From NCBI RefSeq assembly GCF_000526315.1, contig NZ_JAFV01000001.1, forward strand, positions 2,418,001 through 2,482,000: 64,000 nt of DNA. The letters run 5' to 3'. A model generated the notes under the pieces. The model had not been told where the DNA came from. It did no database searches and saw only the letters and a list, made by a program, of their open reading frames with translations. Below, piece after piece: positions 33,747 to 41,454 of the stretch. A program made the translations under genes and the position numbers. Origin of the DNA: Methylopila sp. 73B (GTDB lineage: Bacteria > Pseudomonadota > Alphaproteobacteria > Rhizobiales > Methylopilaceae). Position 1 is the first letter of the stretch; each line of letters opens with the position of its first letter.

Positions 33747-34607
33747 ATGGCGGCCTTTCGACCGCGGATGGAGTCGCGGCGCGACGGGATCGAGGTCGTC
33801 GACGGCTGGCGACGCTCCGGCGCCTCGGGCTGCGTGGAGCTGTGGCGGGCGAACTGCGCGTCAGGCGCCAGCGGCGACTATGTCTCGCAGGATCCCCGAC
33901 TGTTCGTGGTGCTTGAGCCGCTCGCCGCTCCGATGGCGTTCCGCGAGGCGGGGCGGCAGGTCGCGGTGTCGACGGGCTCCGGCTTCAGCTTCGTGCCCGC
34001 AGGCGTGCGACTGTCCTCCCGCTTCGCCGGCGCCACGTCGATCCTCCATCTAGACGTGCATCTCTCCGCCGAGTGGCTCCGCGAGATGATCGGGGCGGAC
34101 GGCGCGCTGAGCGAACCCCGGCTGATGGCGAGCGACGAGCGCGCGCTATCGCTCGCGCGCATGCTCGCCGCGGAATGCGCCAGCGCAGCGCCCCTGCCCC
34201 CGCTCTACGGCGACAGCCTGACGGCCGCGCTGATCTCAGCCGCGATGGGCGCGACCGTTCCGGTCGCCCGCAAGCGCAGCGGCCTGCCCAAGCGCAAGCT
34301 CGACGCCGCCATCGGCTACATCGAGGCGCACTGCGGCCGCCCCATCCGTCTGCAGGAGCTCGCCGACCTCACCGGCATGACGCAGAGCCACTTCAGCCAC
34401 GCCTTCAAGGCGGCGACCGGCGTGCCGCCGCATCGCTGGCAGATGCAGGCGCGCATTCGCAAGGCGCAGGACCTGCTGACGCGCAGCGACGCGTCGCTCA
34501 CCGAGATCGCCGCCGAGACCGGGTTTTCGGATCAGCCCCATTTCACCCGGGTCTTCCGCCAGATCATCGGCCGGACCCCGGCCGCTTGGCGCGACGCCGC
34601 GGGCTGA
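33747..34607 (+). CDS. AraC-family transcriptional regulator
   Basis: A 286-residue activator. The last hundred residues hold the two helix-turn-helix motifs: LQELADLTGMTQSHFSHAFK and LTEIAAETGFSDQPHFTRVF, followed by IIGRTPAAWR. The N-terminal half is a sensor without a familiar motif (FSFVPAGVRLSSRF). ATG 33747 is chosen because AGAGGAGG lies at 33733-33740; the open frame reaches 48 codons further up but into AT-rich promoter sequence. It is divergent from the TonB receptor, the usual place for a siderophore-sensing regulator such as PchR or AlcR. It ends two bases before the RND remnant on the other strand. Confidence 0.9.
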   Translation: MAAFRPRMESRRDGIEVVDGWRRSGASGCVELWRANCASGASGDYVSQDPRLFVVLEPLAAPMAFREAGRQVAVSTGSGFSFVPAGVRLSSRFAGATSILHLDVHLSAEWLREMIGADGALSEPRLMASDERALSLARMLAAECASAAPLPPLYGDSLTAALISAAMGATVPVARKRSGLPKRKLDAAIGYIEAHCGRPIRLQELADLTGMTQSHFSHAFKAATGVPPHRWQMQARIRKAQDLLTRSDASLTEIAAETGFSDQPHFTRVFRQIIGRTPAAWRDAAG

Positions 34608-34609
34608 GC

Positions 34610-35692
34610 CTATTCCCCCGGCGCGAGCGCGGGCGTCTCGGGTTCGAGGCCCGGTTTGGCCTTGCCATCGGCCTTGCCGTCGCGGGCGAGCGCCCGGCAG
34701 ACGACGTAGAACACCGGCGTGAAGATCAGGCCGAAGATCGTCACGCCGATCATCCCGTAGAACACCGCCGTGCCGAGCGACTGCCGCATCTCGGCGCCGG
34801 CGCCGGTCGCGAGCGCCAGCGGCACGACGCCGAGGATGAAGGCGAGCGAGGTCATCAGGATCGGCCGGAGCCGGGTCTTCACCGCGTCGATCGCGGCCTT
34901 CGCCCGGCCGATCCCGCGGTCCTCGTTCTGGCGCGCGAACTCGACGATCAGGATGGCGTTCTTCGCGGCGAGCCCGATGAGCACCACGAAGCCGGCCTGC
35001 GCGAGGATGTCGACCGGCATGCCGCGGATCGTCAGTCCGGTGACCGCCGCGAGCAGGCACATCGGCACGATCAGGATGATCGCGAGCGGCAGCGTCCAGC
35101 TTTCGTACTGGGCCGCGAGCAGCAGGAAGACGAGCAGCGGGCCGCGCACCGGCGAGCGGACCTCGGTGAACTCGAGGTCCAGCCGCGCCCGCGCGACCGC
35201 CGCCTCCGCGGTCTTCCGCGCGGCGTCGGCGGCCTGACGCTGCTGGATGCGCTGCTCGTGCGTCGCGACCGCGATGTTGGAGCTCTTCACCAGTTCCTGG
35301 CTGCGCTTGGCGTCCGCCTCCGCGAAAGCGAGCTGCGCCGTCGCGCCCGCGAGTTGCGCCTCGGCTTGCGCCAGCGCCGTCTGGTAGGGGCGCTTGTCGA
35401 TGACGAACAGCGCCTGCCCGGCCTCCACGATCTGGCCGTCCTTGAAGTTGATCTCGGTGAGATAGCCCGACACCCTCGGCCGCACCTCGACCATCGCCGT
35501 CGGCTCGAAACGCCCGGTGAACTCGTCGTAGTCGGTCACCTCGCGCACGAGGGGGTTCGCCACCGTCACCGTCGGCGGCGGAGGCGCCGCGGTCTGCGCC
35601 GTCGAGGCGTCCATCCGTCCCCATCCGTAGAATCCAGCGCCCGCGGCAAGGAGGCCCGCGCATGTGAGGCCGATGACGCGGACGACCCGCAT
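34610..35692 (-). CDS. Chimeric RND efflux remnant: adaptor N-terminus fused in frame to pump C-terminus
   Basis: A 360-residue open frame joining parts of two proteins. Residues 1-183 are a MexA/AcrA-type periplasmic adaptor: membrane anchor, first lipoyl half (RPRVSGYLTEINFKDGQIVEAG), coiled-coil hairpin, and the second lipoyl half up to EFTEVRSPV. At about residue 184 (near 35141) it jumps into the C-terminal part of an AcrB/MexB-type pump (LLVFLLLAAQYESW, GLAAKNAILIVEFARQ, RLRPILMTSLAFILGVVPLA). It therefore lacks the adaptor beta-barrel and about 80 percent of the pump, including the TM4 aspartates. It could not export drugs. ATG 35692 has GGAGAG upstream. An internal deletion of an acrAB-like operon is the simplest origin; an assembly join is the alternative. 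Confidence 0.88.
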   Translation of the reverse strand: MRVVRVIGLTCAGLLAAGAGFYGWGRMDASTAQTAAPPPPTVTVANPLVREVTDYDEFTGRFEPTAMVEVRPRVSGYLTEINFKDGQIVEAGQALFVIDKRPYQTALAQAEAQLAGATAQLAFAEADAKRSQELVKSSNIAVATHEQRIQQRQAADAARKTAEAAVARARLDLEFTEVRSPVRGPLLVFLLLAAQYESWTLPLAIILIVPMCLLAAVTGLTIRGMPVDILAQAGFVVLIGLAAKNAILIVEFARQNEDRGIGRAKAAIDAVKTRLRPILMTSLAFILGVVPLALATGAGAEMRQSLGTAVFYGMIGVTIFGLIFTPVFYVVCRALARDGKADGKAKPGLEPETPALAPGE

Positions 35693-35857
35693 GGGCTGCT
35701 CTCCGAACCGGTGTTGAATGTCGCAATGCAACAAAGGTAGGGCGGCGGCCGTCGACGTGTGATCACTATCTCGTCGACGGCCGCCGGGGATGCGGGGGGC
35801 TTCGCATCCCTCGGGACGTGGCGGGGACGCTGAATCCACGCCCCAACGTCTGAGGGG

Positions 35858-36097
35858 TTAGCCCTCGTTGTCGTTTCCGCTCCACTCGATCGTGGTGCGG
35901 TAGGCCGCGTCCGGCGTCGCCGGGCGCTGGGTCTCGTAGGCCCGCTCGAGAGAAACCGGGGCGCGATCGCGCAGGCGCTCGTCGAGCATGCGCGACTGCT
36001 GGGTCCGCTCGCGGGCGGGCTCGGCGTTGCGCTCGGCGGCCTGGGCCGCGGCGGTCGCGAGCAGAGTGGCGGCGATGGCTGAAAGGATGCTCTTCAT
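35858..36097 (-). CDS. Small exported protein of unknown function
   Basis: A 79-residue protein. Residues 1-20 (MKSILSAIAATLLATAAAQA) form a clear signal peptide with an AQA cleavage site. The mature part is about 58 residues, rich in Arg and Glu, without cysteines or a membrane segment, ending in TTIEWSGNDNEG. I recognise no family. A GGAGAAGA-type ribosome binding site lies upstream on the minus strand. It is divergent from the response regulator gene at 36327 with the shared gap between, so it is a candidate target of that two-component system, like other small periplasmic proteins next to envelope-stress sensors. Confidence 0.65.
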   Translation of the reverse strand: MKSILSAIAATLLATAAAQAAERNAEPARERTQQSRMLDERLRDRAPVSLERAYETQRPATPDAAYRTTIEWSGNDNEG

Positions 36098-36326
36098 CGA
36101 TCTTCTCCTCTGTTTCTCCGTCGGACGATCCGTCGTCGAGACGTGGAGAGCGTCTCTGGCGATGCTGACGTTCTAACCGCCGTCTGTCGCAGAGCTCTGC
36201 CAAGGAACGCGGGCTTGGTCGCCAGATGTCGCGGAGCGCGGTGTCGATACATTCCGATACACTTTTCCCAGGAGCGCGCCTGGCGATGCGGCTATGGTGA
36301 AGCGCTGCTCGAAGAACGAAGACGAG

Positions 36327-37046
36327 ATGGACGCTCAACCGCATATCGCCGTCGTCGACGACCACCGGGACATCCGCGATCTGGTGGGCAAGTATCTCGT
36401 GAAGCACGGCTACCGCGTCAGTCAGGCCGAGAGCGCCGCGGCGTTCCGCCGGCTGATGGAGAAGAACGGCATCGACCTCGTGGTGCTCGACGTGATGATG
36501 CCGGGCGAGGACGGCCTGTCGCTCTGCCGCGACTTGCGCAGCGGCGCGGACCTCCCGGTCATCCTGCTGACGGCCATGGCCGACGAGACCGACCGCATCG
36601 TCGGCCTCGAGATCGGCGCCGACGACTATCTGACCAAGCCGTTCAACCCTCGGGAGTTGCTGGCCCGGATCAAAGCCGTGCTGCGCCGGGTGCAGAGCCT
36701 GCCGCCGCAGCGGGCGACGCCGAAGGCGCGCGAAATCCGGTTCGACCGGTGGCTGCTCAACGTCGGTCGACGCGAACTGGTGGACGACAACGGGCTCGCG
36801 GTGCCCCTCAGCACGGCGGAGTTTCGGCTGCTCTCCGCCTTCATCGACCATTCCGGGCTGGTGCTGAGCCGCGACCAATTGCTCGACCTGACGGTCGGCC
36901 GCACGGCCGATCCCTTCGACCGCAGCATCGACAACCAGGTGAGCCGCCTGCGCAAGAAGATCGAGGCGGATCCGAAGGCGCCGACGCTCATCAAGACCCA
37001 CTGGGGCGGGGGCTACAGCTTCGGCGCGGAGGTGCGGGCGCCATGA
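36327..37046 (+). CDS. OmpR-family response regulator
   Basis: A 239-residue two-domain regulator. The receiver domain (about 5-118) has the acidic pair VVDDHRD, phosphorylation site Asp55 in LVVLDVMMPGEDG, Thr in LLTAMAD and the switch Lys in YLTKPF. The C-terminal OmpR/PhoB winged helix (about 140-235) has LSTAEFRLLSAFIDH and RSIDNQVSRLRKKIE, ending THWGGGYSF. I start at ATG 36327 (DAQPHIAVVDD is the usual first strand); an upstream in-frame ATG at 36294 would add eleven residues without a good ribosome binding site. It overlaps the kinase gene by four bases (ATGA). Confidence 0.93.
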   Translation: MDAQPHIAVVDDHRDIRDLVGKYLVKHGYRVSQAESAAAFRRLMEKNGIDLVVLDVMMPGEDGLSLCRDLRSGADLPVILLTAMADETDRIVGLEIGADDYLTKPFNPRELLARIKAVLRRVQSLPPQRATPKAREIRFDRWLLNVGRRELVDDNGLAVPLSTAEFRLLSAFIDHSGLVLSRDQLLDLTVGRTADPFDRSIDNQVSRLRKKIEADPKAPTLIKTHWGGGYSFGAEVRAP

Positions 37047-38512
37047 TCCAGATCTGGACGCGCAGCCTGACGGTGCAGTTCATCGGCCTGATGTTGCTGG
37101 CGCTCGCGGTCTCCCAGGGGATCGGCGCCGCGATGTTCCTCGGCGAGCGCGGCGAGGCGCTGCAGAAGGCCGCGAAGTCCGAATTCCTCAGCCGCTGCGC
37201 GTCGATCGCACAGGTGCTCGAGACCACGCCGGCCAGCGTGCACGAGGACATTCTGCGCGCGAGCGGGACGACCTATTCCCGCTTCTGGGTGACAGCCGAG
37301 GCTCCGGGCGACGCCGCGGCATGGCGCGAGGAGGCGTTCCGACAGCTGACGCAACCGCTGCCGAGCTTCACGAGCCTCGGCAGCCCCGCGAAGCTCGCGG
37401 GCCCGAACGTCTTCACGCCTCCGACGACCCCGCCCGCGGACCCCAACTGGCGCGAGCTCCCGGCGCACGCGTGGCCGCTGTCCCGCCCGGCGAAATTCCT
37501 GTCGCTGAACGACGCCAACGGCATGGGCCTCGCCGTGCGGCTGAAGGACGGCGGCTGGCTCAACACTGCGCTCGCGAAGCCCGCGCCGAGCGGATTCTGG
37601 ACCGAGCAGTCGATGGTCTCGATCGGCCTGACGGCGGTCCTGCTCTGCGCCATCGCCGCCTTCATCGCCCGCGGCATCACGCGGCCGATGCGCCGGATGG
37701 CGGCCGCCGCCGAAGCGCTCGGCCGCGGGGAGCAGAGCGCGCTCCCCGAAACCGGCCCCGACGACATCCGGCGGACCGCGGAGGCGTTCAACCTGATGCA
37801 GGCGCGCCTGCAGCGCTTCGTCGATGACCGCACGCGGATGCTGGCCGCCATCGGCCATGACCTGCGCACGCCGATCACTTCGCTTCGGCTGCGCGCCGAG
37901 TTCGTGCAGGACGAGGAGACCCGCGAGAAGATGCTCGCGACCATCGAGGAGCTCCGGTCCATGACTGAGGCCGGCCTCGCCTTCGCACGCGAGGAATCGT
38001 TGGTCGAGGAGACGCGGGCGGTCGACCTCCGGTCGCTGGTGGAGAGCCTCTGCGACGACCTCGCCGAGATCGGTCAGGACGTCGCCTTCGAGGACAGCGC
38101 GCGCGTGACGCAGCGCTGCCGTCCTGACGCATTGCGCCGCGCGGTCCGCAATCTGGTCGAGAACGCCGTGCGCTACGGCGGAGAGGCGCGGGTGCGGGTG
38201 GCGAGCGTGGGAAAGAGCGTGGAGATCGTCGTCGAAGACCGTGGACCCGGCATTCCGCAGGAGGCGATGGAGCAGGTCTTCGCGCCGTTCTTCCGCCTGG
38301 AGGAATCCCGCAGCCGCGAGACCGGCGGCATGGGCCTCGGCCTCGCCATCGCCCGCACCATCGCGCGACGCCACGGCGGCGACGTCGCGCTCGCGAACGT
38401 CGCCGCCGGTCTTCGTGCGACGATCATGCTGCCCGCGACGGAGACGCCGTCCGCGGCGCGGCGAGATCGGCCTGCGCTGCGAGCGCCAGCCGTCTCGGCG
38501 CAGTTGACCTAA
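37043..38512 (+). CDS. Membrane sensor histidine kinase
   Basis: A 489-residue EnvZ-type kinase. TM1 is at about 12-32, a periplasmic sensor follows (about 33-188, proline-rich near 120-140), and TM2 is at about 191-211. HAMP (about 212-262) leads to the phospho-acceptor His272 in AAIGHDLRTPITSLRLR. The ATPase domain has the N box NLVENAVRYGG, G1 VEDRGPGIP, F box FFRLEES and G2 GGMGLGLAIART. ATG 37043 overlaps the response regulator stop. The sensor has no recognised ligand domain. Its neighbours, a small exported protein and an efflux remnant, hint at envelope stress or metal sensing, but that is only inference. Confidence 0.93.
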   Translation: MIQIWTRSLTVQFIGLMLLALAVSQGIGAAMFLGERGEALQKAAKSEFLSRCASIAQVLETTPASVHEDILRASGTTYSRFWVTAEAPGDAAAWREEAFRQLTQPLPSFTSLGSPAKLAGPNVFTPPTTPPADPNWRELPAHAWPLSRPAKFLSLNDANGMGLAVRLKDGGWLNTALAKPAPSGFWTEQSMVSIGLTAVLLCAIAAFIARGITRPMRRMAAAAEALGRGEQSALPETGPDDIRRTAEAFNLMQARLQRFVDDRTRMLAAIGHDLRTPITSLRLRAEFVQDEETREKMLATIEELRSMTEAGLAFAREESLVEETRAVDLRSLVESLCDDLAEIGQDVAFEDSARVTQRCRPDALRRAVRNLVENAVRYGGEARVRVASVGKSVEIVVEDRGPGIPQEAMEQVFAPFFRLEESRSRETGGMGLGLAIARTIARRHGGDVALANVAAGLRATIMLPATETPSAARRDRPALRAPAVSAQLT

Positions 38513-38612
38513 TCCGTCAGGGCCCGCCGCATCGACGCCAGAACGCCCCGCTCGGCCGAAGCCGAAAGCGGAGCGCCCCATCCAGGGTGGTTTTGGTGCG
38601 TCGCGACGAAGA

Positions 38613-39788
38613 CTACAGAATGAAGTCGTCGGCGGCGACGCTGCCGAGGCCCGCGAGCTTGACCGAGAAGTCGGCCACACGGTCGCCGTCGACGTCCGTG
38701 AACACTACGAGCGCGTTCTGATAGACTTGATAGCGCACTTCGTCGCCGGCGCCGGTGAATCTCCCGGTGCCGATGAAGCTAAGTTCGTCGTTCGCGTCGA
38801 GGCCGCTGAGGTCGATCTTGTCGCCCTCCGCCGATTTGAAGTCGCCGATCGTGTCGCGTGTGGTCGAAGCCAGGCCGCTATCGGCAACGTTGGTGAAGAT
38901 GAAGGTGTCGGCGCCAGCCTTACCATAGAGCGCGTCGACGCCCCTGCCGCCGGTGAGCGCGTCATCGCCGGCGCCGCCCACGAGACGGTCGTTTCCGCTT
39001 CCGCCCCGCAACTGGTCGTTGCCCAGCCCACCATTGATGGTATTGGCGCCTGAGTCACCTACCAGGCTGTCGTTGAACGCCGAGCCAGTCACGTTCTGAA
39101 TGTTGGTGTAGCTGTCGCCGGTGGCGTGCCCGCCTGAGGCGCTGCTGTTGCTGATATTGATGCTGACCTTCGCGTTCGACGCGCTGTAGTCAAGGGTATT
39201 GGAGCCAGCGCCGCCGTCGATCGTATCAGCGCCGGCGAGACCCGAAATCACGTCATTGCCGTTGTAGCCGAACAAATGATCGCCGCCGGAGCCGCCGCTG
39301 AGGTTGTCCGCGCCGCTGAAGGCCCTTGCGGGCAGGCTCGGCGTGGCGTCGAGATGCAGGTTGTCGATCGCCTCGGTGCCCTCGCCGCCGAGCAGCCCGC
39401 CGACGAGCCCGAGCAGCCCGGTGACCGTGCCGATCACCCCGCTCGCCTCGCTGCCGAAATCGACCTTGACGGCGTCGCCGGCATAGCTCGCGACGACCCC
39501 CCCGCTGCTGTTGGTGACCGTGATGTGGTCGTAGTAGCCGCTGGCGCTCACCGTCCCCGCCAGCAGCGATCCGGTGAAGCTCGCAGTGAACTCGCCGATG
39601 TAGTGATAGGTCAGCCCGTTCGCCACGAACGTGTATTCCGAGTACGTCTCCTGGGCATTTCCGGTCAGAATATTGCCGGACGCACTCGTCCGATTGGCGA
39701 ACGTCTCTGCGGTCGATTGTCCCGTATTGTTAATCCACAAATCACGATTGTCGAAACCGGCCGAGCTTCCAGAGGTGTACGTTGACAT
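38613..39788 (-). CDS. Secreted RTX-type calcium-binding protein
   Basis: A 391-residue acidic protein with glycine-rich calcium-binding nonapeptides in two blocks (LSGGSGGDHLFGYNGND and INGGLGNDQLRGGSGND, each followed by further units). It ends with a region typical of type I secretion substrates: a hydrophobic and acidic tail LAGLGSVAADDFIL. The N-terminal 150 residues are Ser/Thr/Gly-rich without a family I recognise; there is no Sec signal. I start at ATG 39788; another ATG five codons upstream is open. The secretion ABC exporter is not in the window. Base composition is lower in GC than the neighbours. Role unknown: adhesin, biofilm or enzyme-free surface protein are options. Confidence 0.82.
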   Translation of the reverse strand: MSTYTSGSSAGFDNRDLWINNTGQSTAETFANRTSASGNILTGNAQETYSEYTFVANGLTYHYIGEFTASFTGSLLAGTVSASGYYDHITVTNSSGGVVASYAGDAVKVDFGSEASGVIGTVTGLLGLVGGLLGGEGTEAIDNLHLDATPSLPARAFSGADNLSGGSGGDHLFGYNGNDVISGLAGADTIDGGAGSNTLDYSASNAKVSINISNSSASGGHATGDSYTNIQNVTGSAFNDSLVGDSGANTINGGLGNDQLRGGSGNDRLVGGAGDDALTGGRGVDALYGKAGADTFIFTNVADSGLASTTRDTIGDFKSAEGDKIDLSGLDANDELSFIGTGRFTGAGDEVRYQVYQNALVVFTDVDGDRVADFSVKLAGLGSVAADDFIL

Positions 39789-39803
39789 TGTTACCATCCA
39801 CAT

Positions 39804-40218
39804 CGGTGTGCACTGATGTTGATCAGCAGATCACTAGGCGGATGATCAATTTCCTTACATGAAGGATTGCATTTGAATCGAGGTTGGGCAGCCCCGAAAT
39901 TCGCCCAAAAAAGCCAAGGAGCGGAACCAATTTCGTGGTTTGCTACGTGTCTGGATAATAAGGATTTTAGCAGCCTTGGGCGTCTGCTCTAGCGAAATCG
40001 CTGGGCAATTCAACGTCACAGGGCGCCTGCGGGATCAGACTTTCTGTTTAGTCATATGATCACTAAAAAAGGCGGCGCCCGCAAAGTCATTCTCTGACCG
40101 GAACGAGAACGATCGAAGGGTCCGTACCGGAGTCGCCGACAAAGCGACCGATTTTGAAGCGTTGTCGCCTGGAGACGCGCCTCTCGAGGCCTGCCAGCAC
40201 GGCGCTTTCGCGCGGCGA
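39804..40218. other. AT-rich intergenic stretch without a supported gene
   Basis: About 415 bases between the RTX gene and the small gene at 40219. The left two thirds are clearly richer in A and T than the rest of the window, and short repeats of GATCA occur near 39820-39846. TTTAGT (40047-40052) and ACTAAA (40062-40067) form an inverted repeat. I find no reading frame with a ribosome binding site and family resemblance. It probably holds the RTX promoter and may be acquired sequence. Confidence 0.5.
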
Positions 40219-40539
40219 TCAGGCGGCGAGATCCAGCCGCTTATGGAAGTGCTCCGCCAGGGCCGCGAAGAACAGCCGCTGGCGCTGGAGTTCGTCTTCG
40301 GTGGGCTGGCCGCGCTTGTTCTCGTCGACGGCCGCCAGCGAAACCGCCGCGGCGTCGAGGCGTTCGAACAGGGCCTCAAAGTAGCGCGGCACGTTGACCA
40401 TCGGCGCGTTGATCAGCGGCTCGAGTTCATCCGCCAGCGCGGACACGCGGTCTTCAAGGTCCGAGGCGCCGCCGGCGGCGTAGACGGCCGCCCGCGCCGC
40501 GACGAGTTCCATCACCTCGCCGACGCTGATCGTGCCCAT
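40219..40539 (-). CDS. Small conserved-looking protein of unknown function
   Basis: A 106-residue protein starting MGTISVGEVMELVAARAAVY. It is mostly helical, with heptad-like stretches (DLEDRVSALADELEPLINAP; DELQRQRLFFAALAEHFHKRL) and no cysteine, signal peptide or membrane segment. I recognise no family. I choose ATG 40537-40539 because GAGGAG sits nine bases upstream; in-frame ATGs nine and seventeen codons further up lie within the hairpin described at 40542-40585. It lies downstream of mucR on the same strand, separated by a hairpin at 40649-40683, so it probably has its own promoter. Its translation may be controlled by that leader structure. Confidence 0.7.
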   Translation of the reverse strand: MGTISVGEVMELVAARAAVYAAGGASDLEDRVSALADELEPLINAPMVNVPRYFEALFERLDAAAVSLAAVDENKRGQPTEDELQRQRLFFAALAEHFHKRLDLAA

Positions 40540-40541
40540 GG

Positions 40542-40585
40542 AGCGCTCCTCTATCGTGTTCATCCGACCACGATAGAGGAGCGCT
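40542..40585 (-). promoter_or_regulatory. Perfect 17-bp hairpin sequestering the ribosome binding site of the 106-residue gene
   Basis: Bases 40542-40558 (AGCGCTCCTCTATCGTG) pair without mismatch with 40569-40585 across a ten-base loop. In the minus-strand mRNA the 3' arm ends two bases before the ATG at 40539 and contains the GAGGAG ribosome binding site, so the site is fully paired. No U run follows, which argues against a terminator. It may be an RNA switch, thermosensor, protein-bound translational operator, or a DNA operator; the sequence alone cannot decide. Confidence 0.75.
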
Positions 40586-40648
40586 TTCATGGTTTACGGT
40601 CCGTTAACGCGCGGCCGCTGACGGGTCTTGGGCTTCCCGCCTCGAGAA

Positions 40649-40683
40649 CGACCAGCGAGCGCCGCGAAAGCGCTCGCTGGTCG
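40649..40683 (-). terminator. Likely mucR terminator hairpin
   Basis: CGACCAGCGAGCGC (40649-40662) pairs perfectly with 40670-40683 across a seven-base loop, ten bases after the mucR stop on the minus strand. Only TTCTC follows the stem, so the U run is weak, but position and a 14-bp stem support transcript end formation. Confidence 0.65.
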
Positions 40684-40692
40684 GCACGTCGA

Positions 40693-41151
40693 TTACGCCG
40701 CCTTCGCAGCGGGCTTGCGGCCGCGCTTGGCGGGAGCCGGCGCGGCGGCCGCGGCGGCGCGCTGCTGCCCGAGGCCCATCTTCTTCGCGAGTTCCGACCG
40801 TGCGGCCGCGTAGTTCGGGGCGACCATCGGATAGTCAGCCGGAAGGCCCCACTTCGCGCGGTAGTCCTCGGGGCTCATGTCGTACTTCGTGCGCAGATGA
40901 CGCTTGAGCGACTTGAACTGCTTTCCGTCCTCGAGGCAGATGATGTAGTCCGGGCTGACGGACTTCTTCACCGGAACCGCGGGCTTCAGCTCGACGACCG
41001 GCTCTTCGACCTTGCCCTTCGCCGTTGCAGTGAGCGCGGCGTGAACGGACTGGATCAGGGCGGGAAGGTCGGCGGACGGCACAGAATTGTTGCCGACGTA
41101 AGCGCTCACGACATCTGCGGCGAGCGAAACGAAATCGGTCTCGTATTCCAT
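40693..41151 (-). CDS. mucR: MucR/Ros family zinc-finger transcriptional regulator
   Basis: A 152-residue global regulator of exopolysaccharide, motility and surface genes in alphaproteobacteria. The N-terminal part YETDFVSLAADVVSAYVGNNSVPSADLPALI forms the oligomerisation region. The zinc-finger region reads YIICLEDGKQFKSLKRHLR, followed by DYRAKWGLPADYPMVAPNYA. The tail is Lys/Ala-rich. I begin at ATG 41151, the family-typical start, although its ribosome binding site is weak; ATG 41193 would add 14 residues. The AT-rich sequence just upstream fits the autoregulation known for this family. Ros-like proteins bind AT-rich DNA with low specificity and silence acquired genes, and the AT-rich RTX locus next door would be a natural target. 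Confidence 0.92.
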   Translation of the reverse strand: MEYETDFVSLAADVVSAYVGNNSVPSADLPALIQSVHAALTATAKGKVEEPVVELKPAVPVKKSVSPDYIICLEDGKQFKSLKRHLRTKYDMSPEDYRAKWGLPADYPMVAPNYAAARSELAKKMGLGQQRAAAAAAPAPAKRGRKPAAKAA

Positions 41152-41454
41152 TTTGGGGGAAACTCCATATGAGATGGTGGTCAGATGATCCATCCGCCGC
41201 TCTAGCGCAATAGATATCTTTCGAACCGTTTGTCGCACAGCAAGATAATTGGCTGATTCTGACGCGGTCTGCACTCTCAAATCGCCCGGACGTCCTGCCC
41301 GCACGCGACGACTGCATCGCGTTCGCCGCTTTGCCGAGCTTGCTTCGACCGAACATCGCGCCGTTTGTTTCCGCAGATGTCTGGGAAACTCTGGCGCGCT
41401 CGCGAGATGAAGCGTTTGCTGCGCCGGTCCGTCGGGGGCGGACGCGTGGGGACG
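41152..41454. other. Promoter region of mucR; no gene supported
   Basis: The 303 bases between the MHS transporter stop and mucR. The part next to mucR (about 41160-41280) is AT-rich for this genome, with GCAATAGATATC and AAGATAATTGGC, and probably contains the mucR promoter and MucR-binding sites. The distal part is GC-rich and shows nothing I can name. Confidence 0.4.

Noticed and set aside
36143-37042. N-terminal extension of the histidine kinase through the response regulator gene
   Set aside because: The extension is a shadow of the response regulator; the kinase starts at 37043 with the ATGA overlap.
40035-40379. A 114-codon frame in the AT-rich gap on the minus strand
   Set aside because: It overlaps the better-supported small gene at 40219-40539 in another frame, lacks a ribosome binding site, and its composition looks like a shadow.
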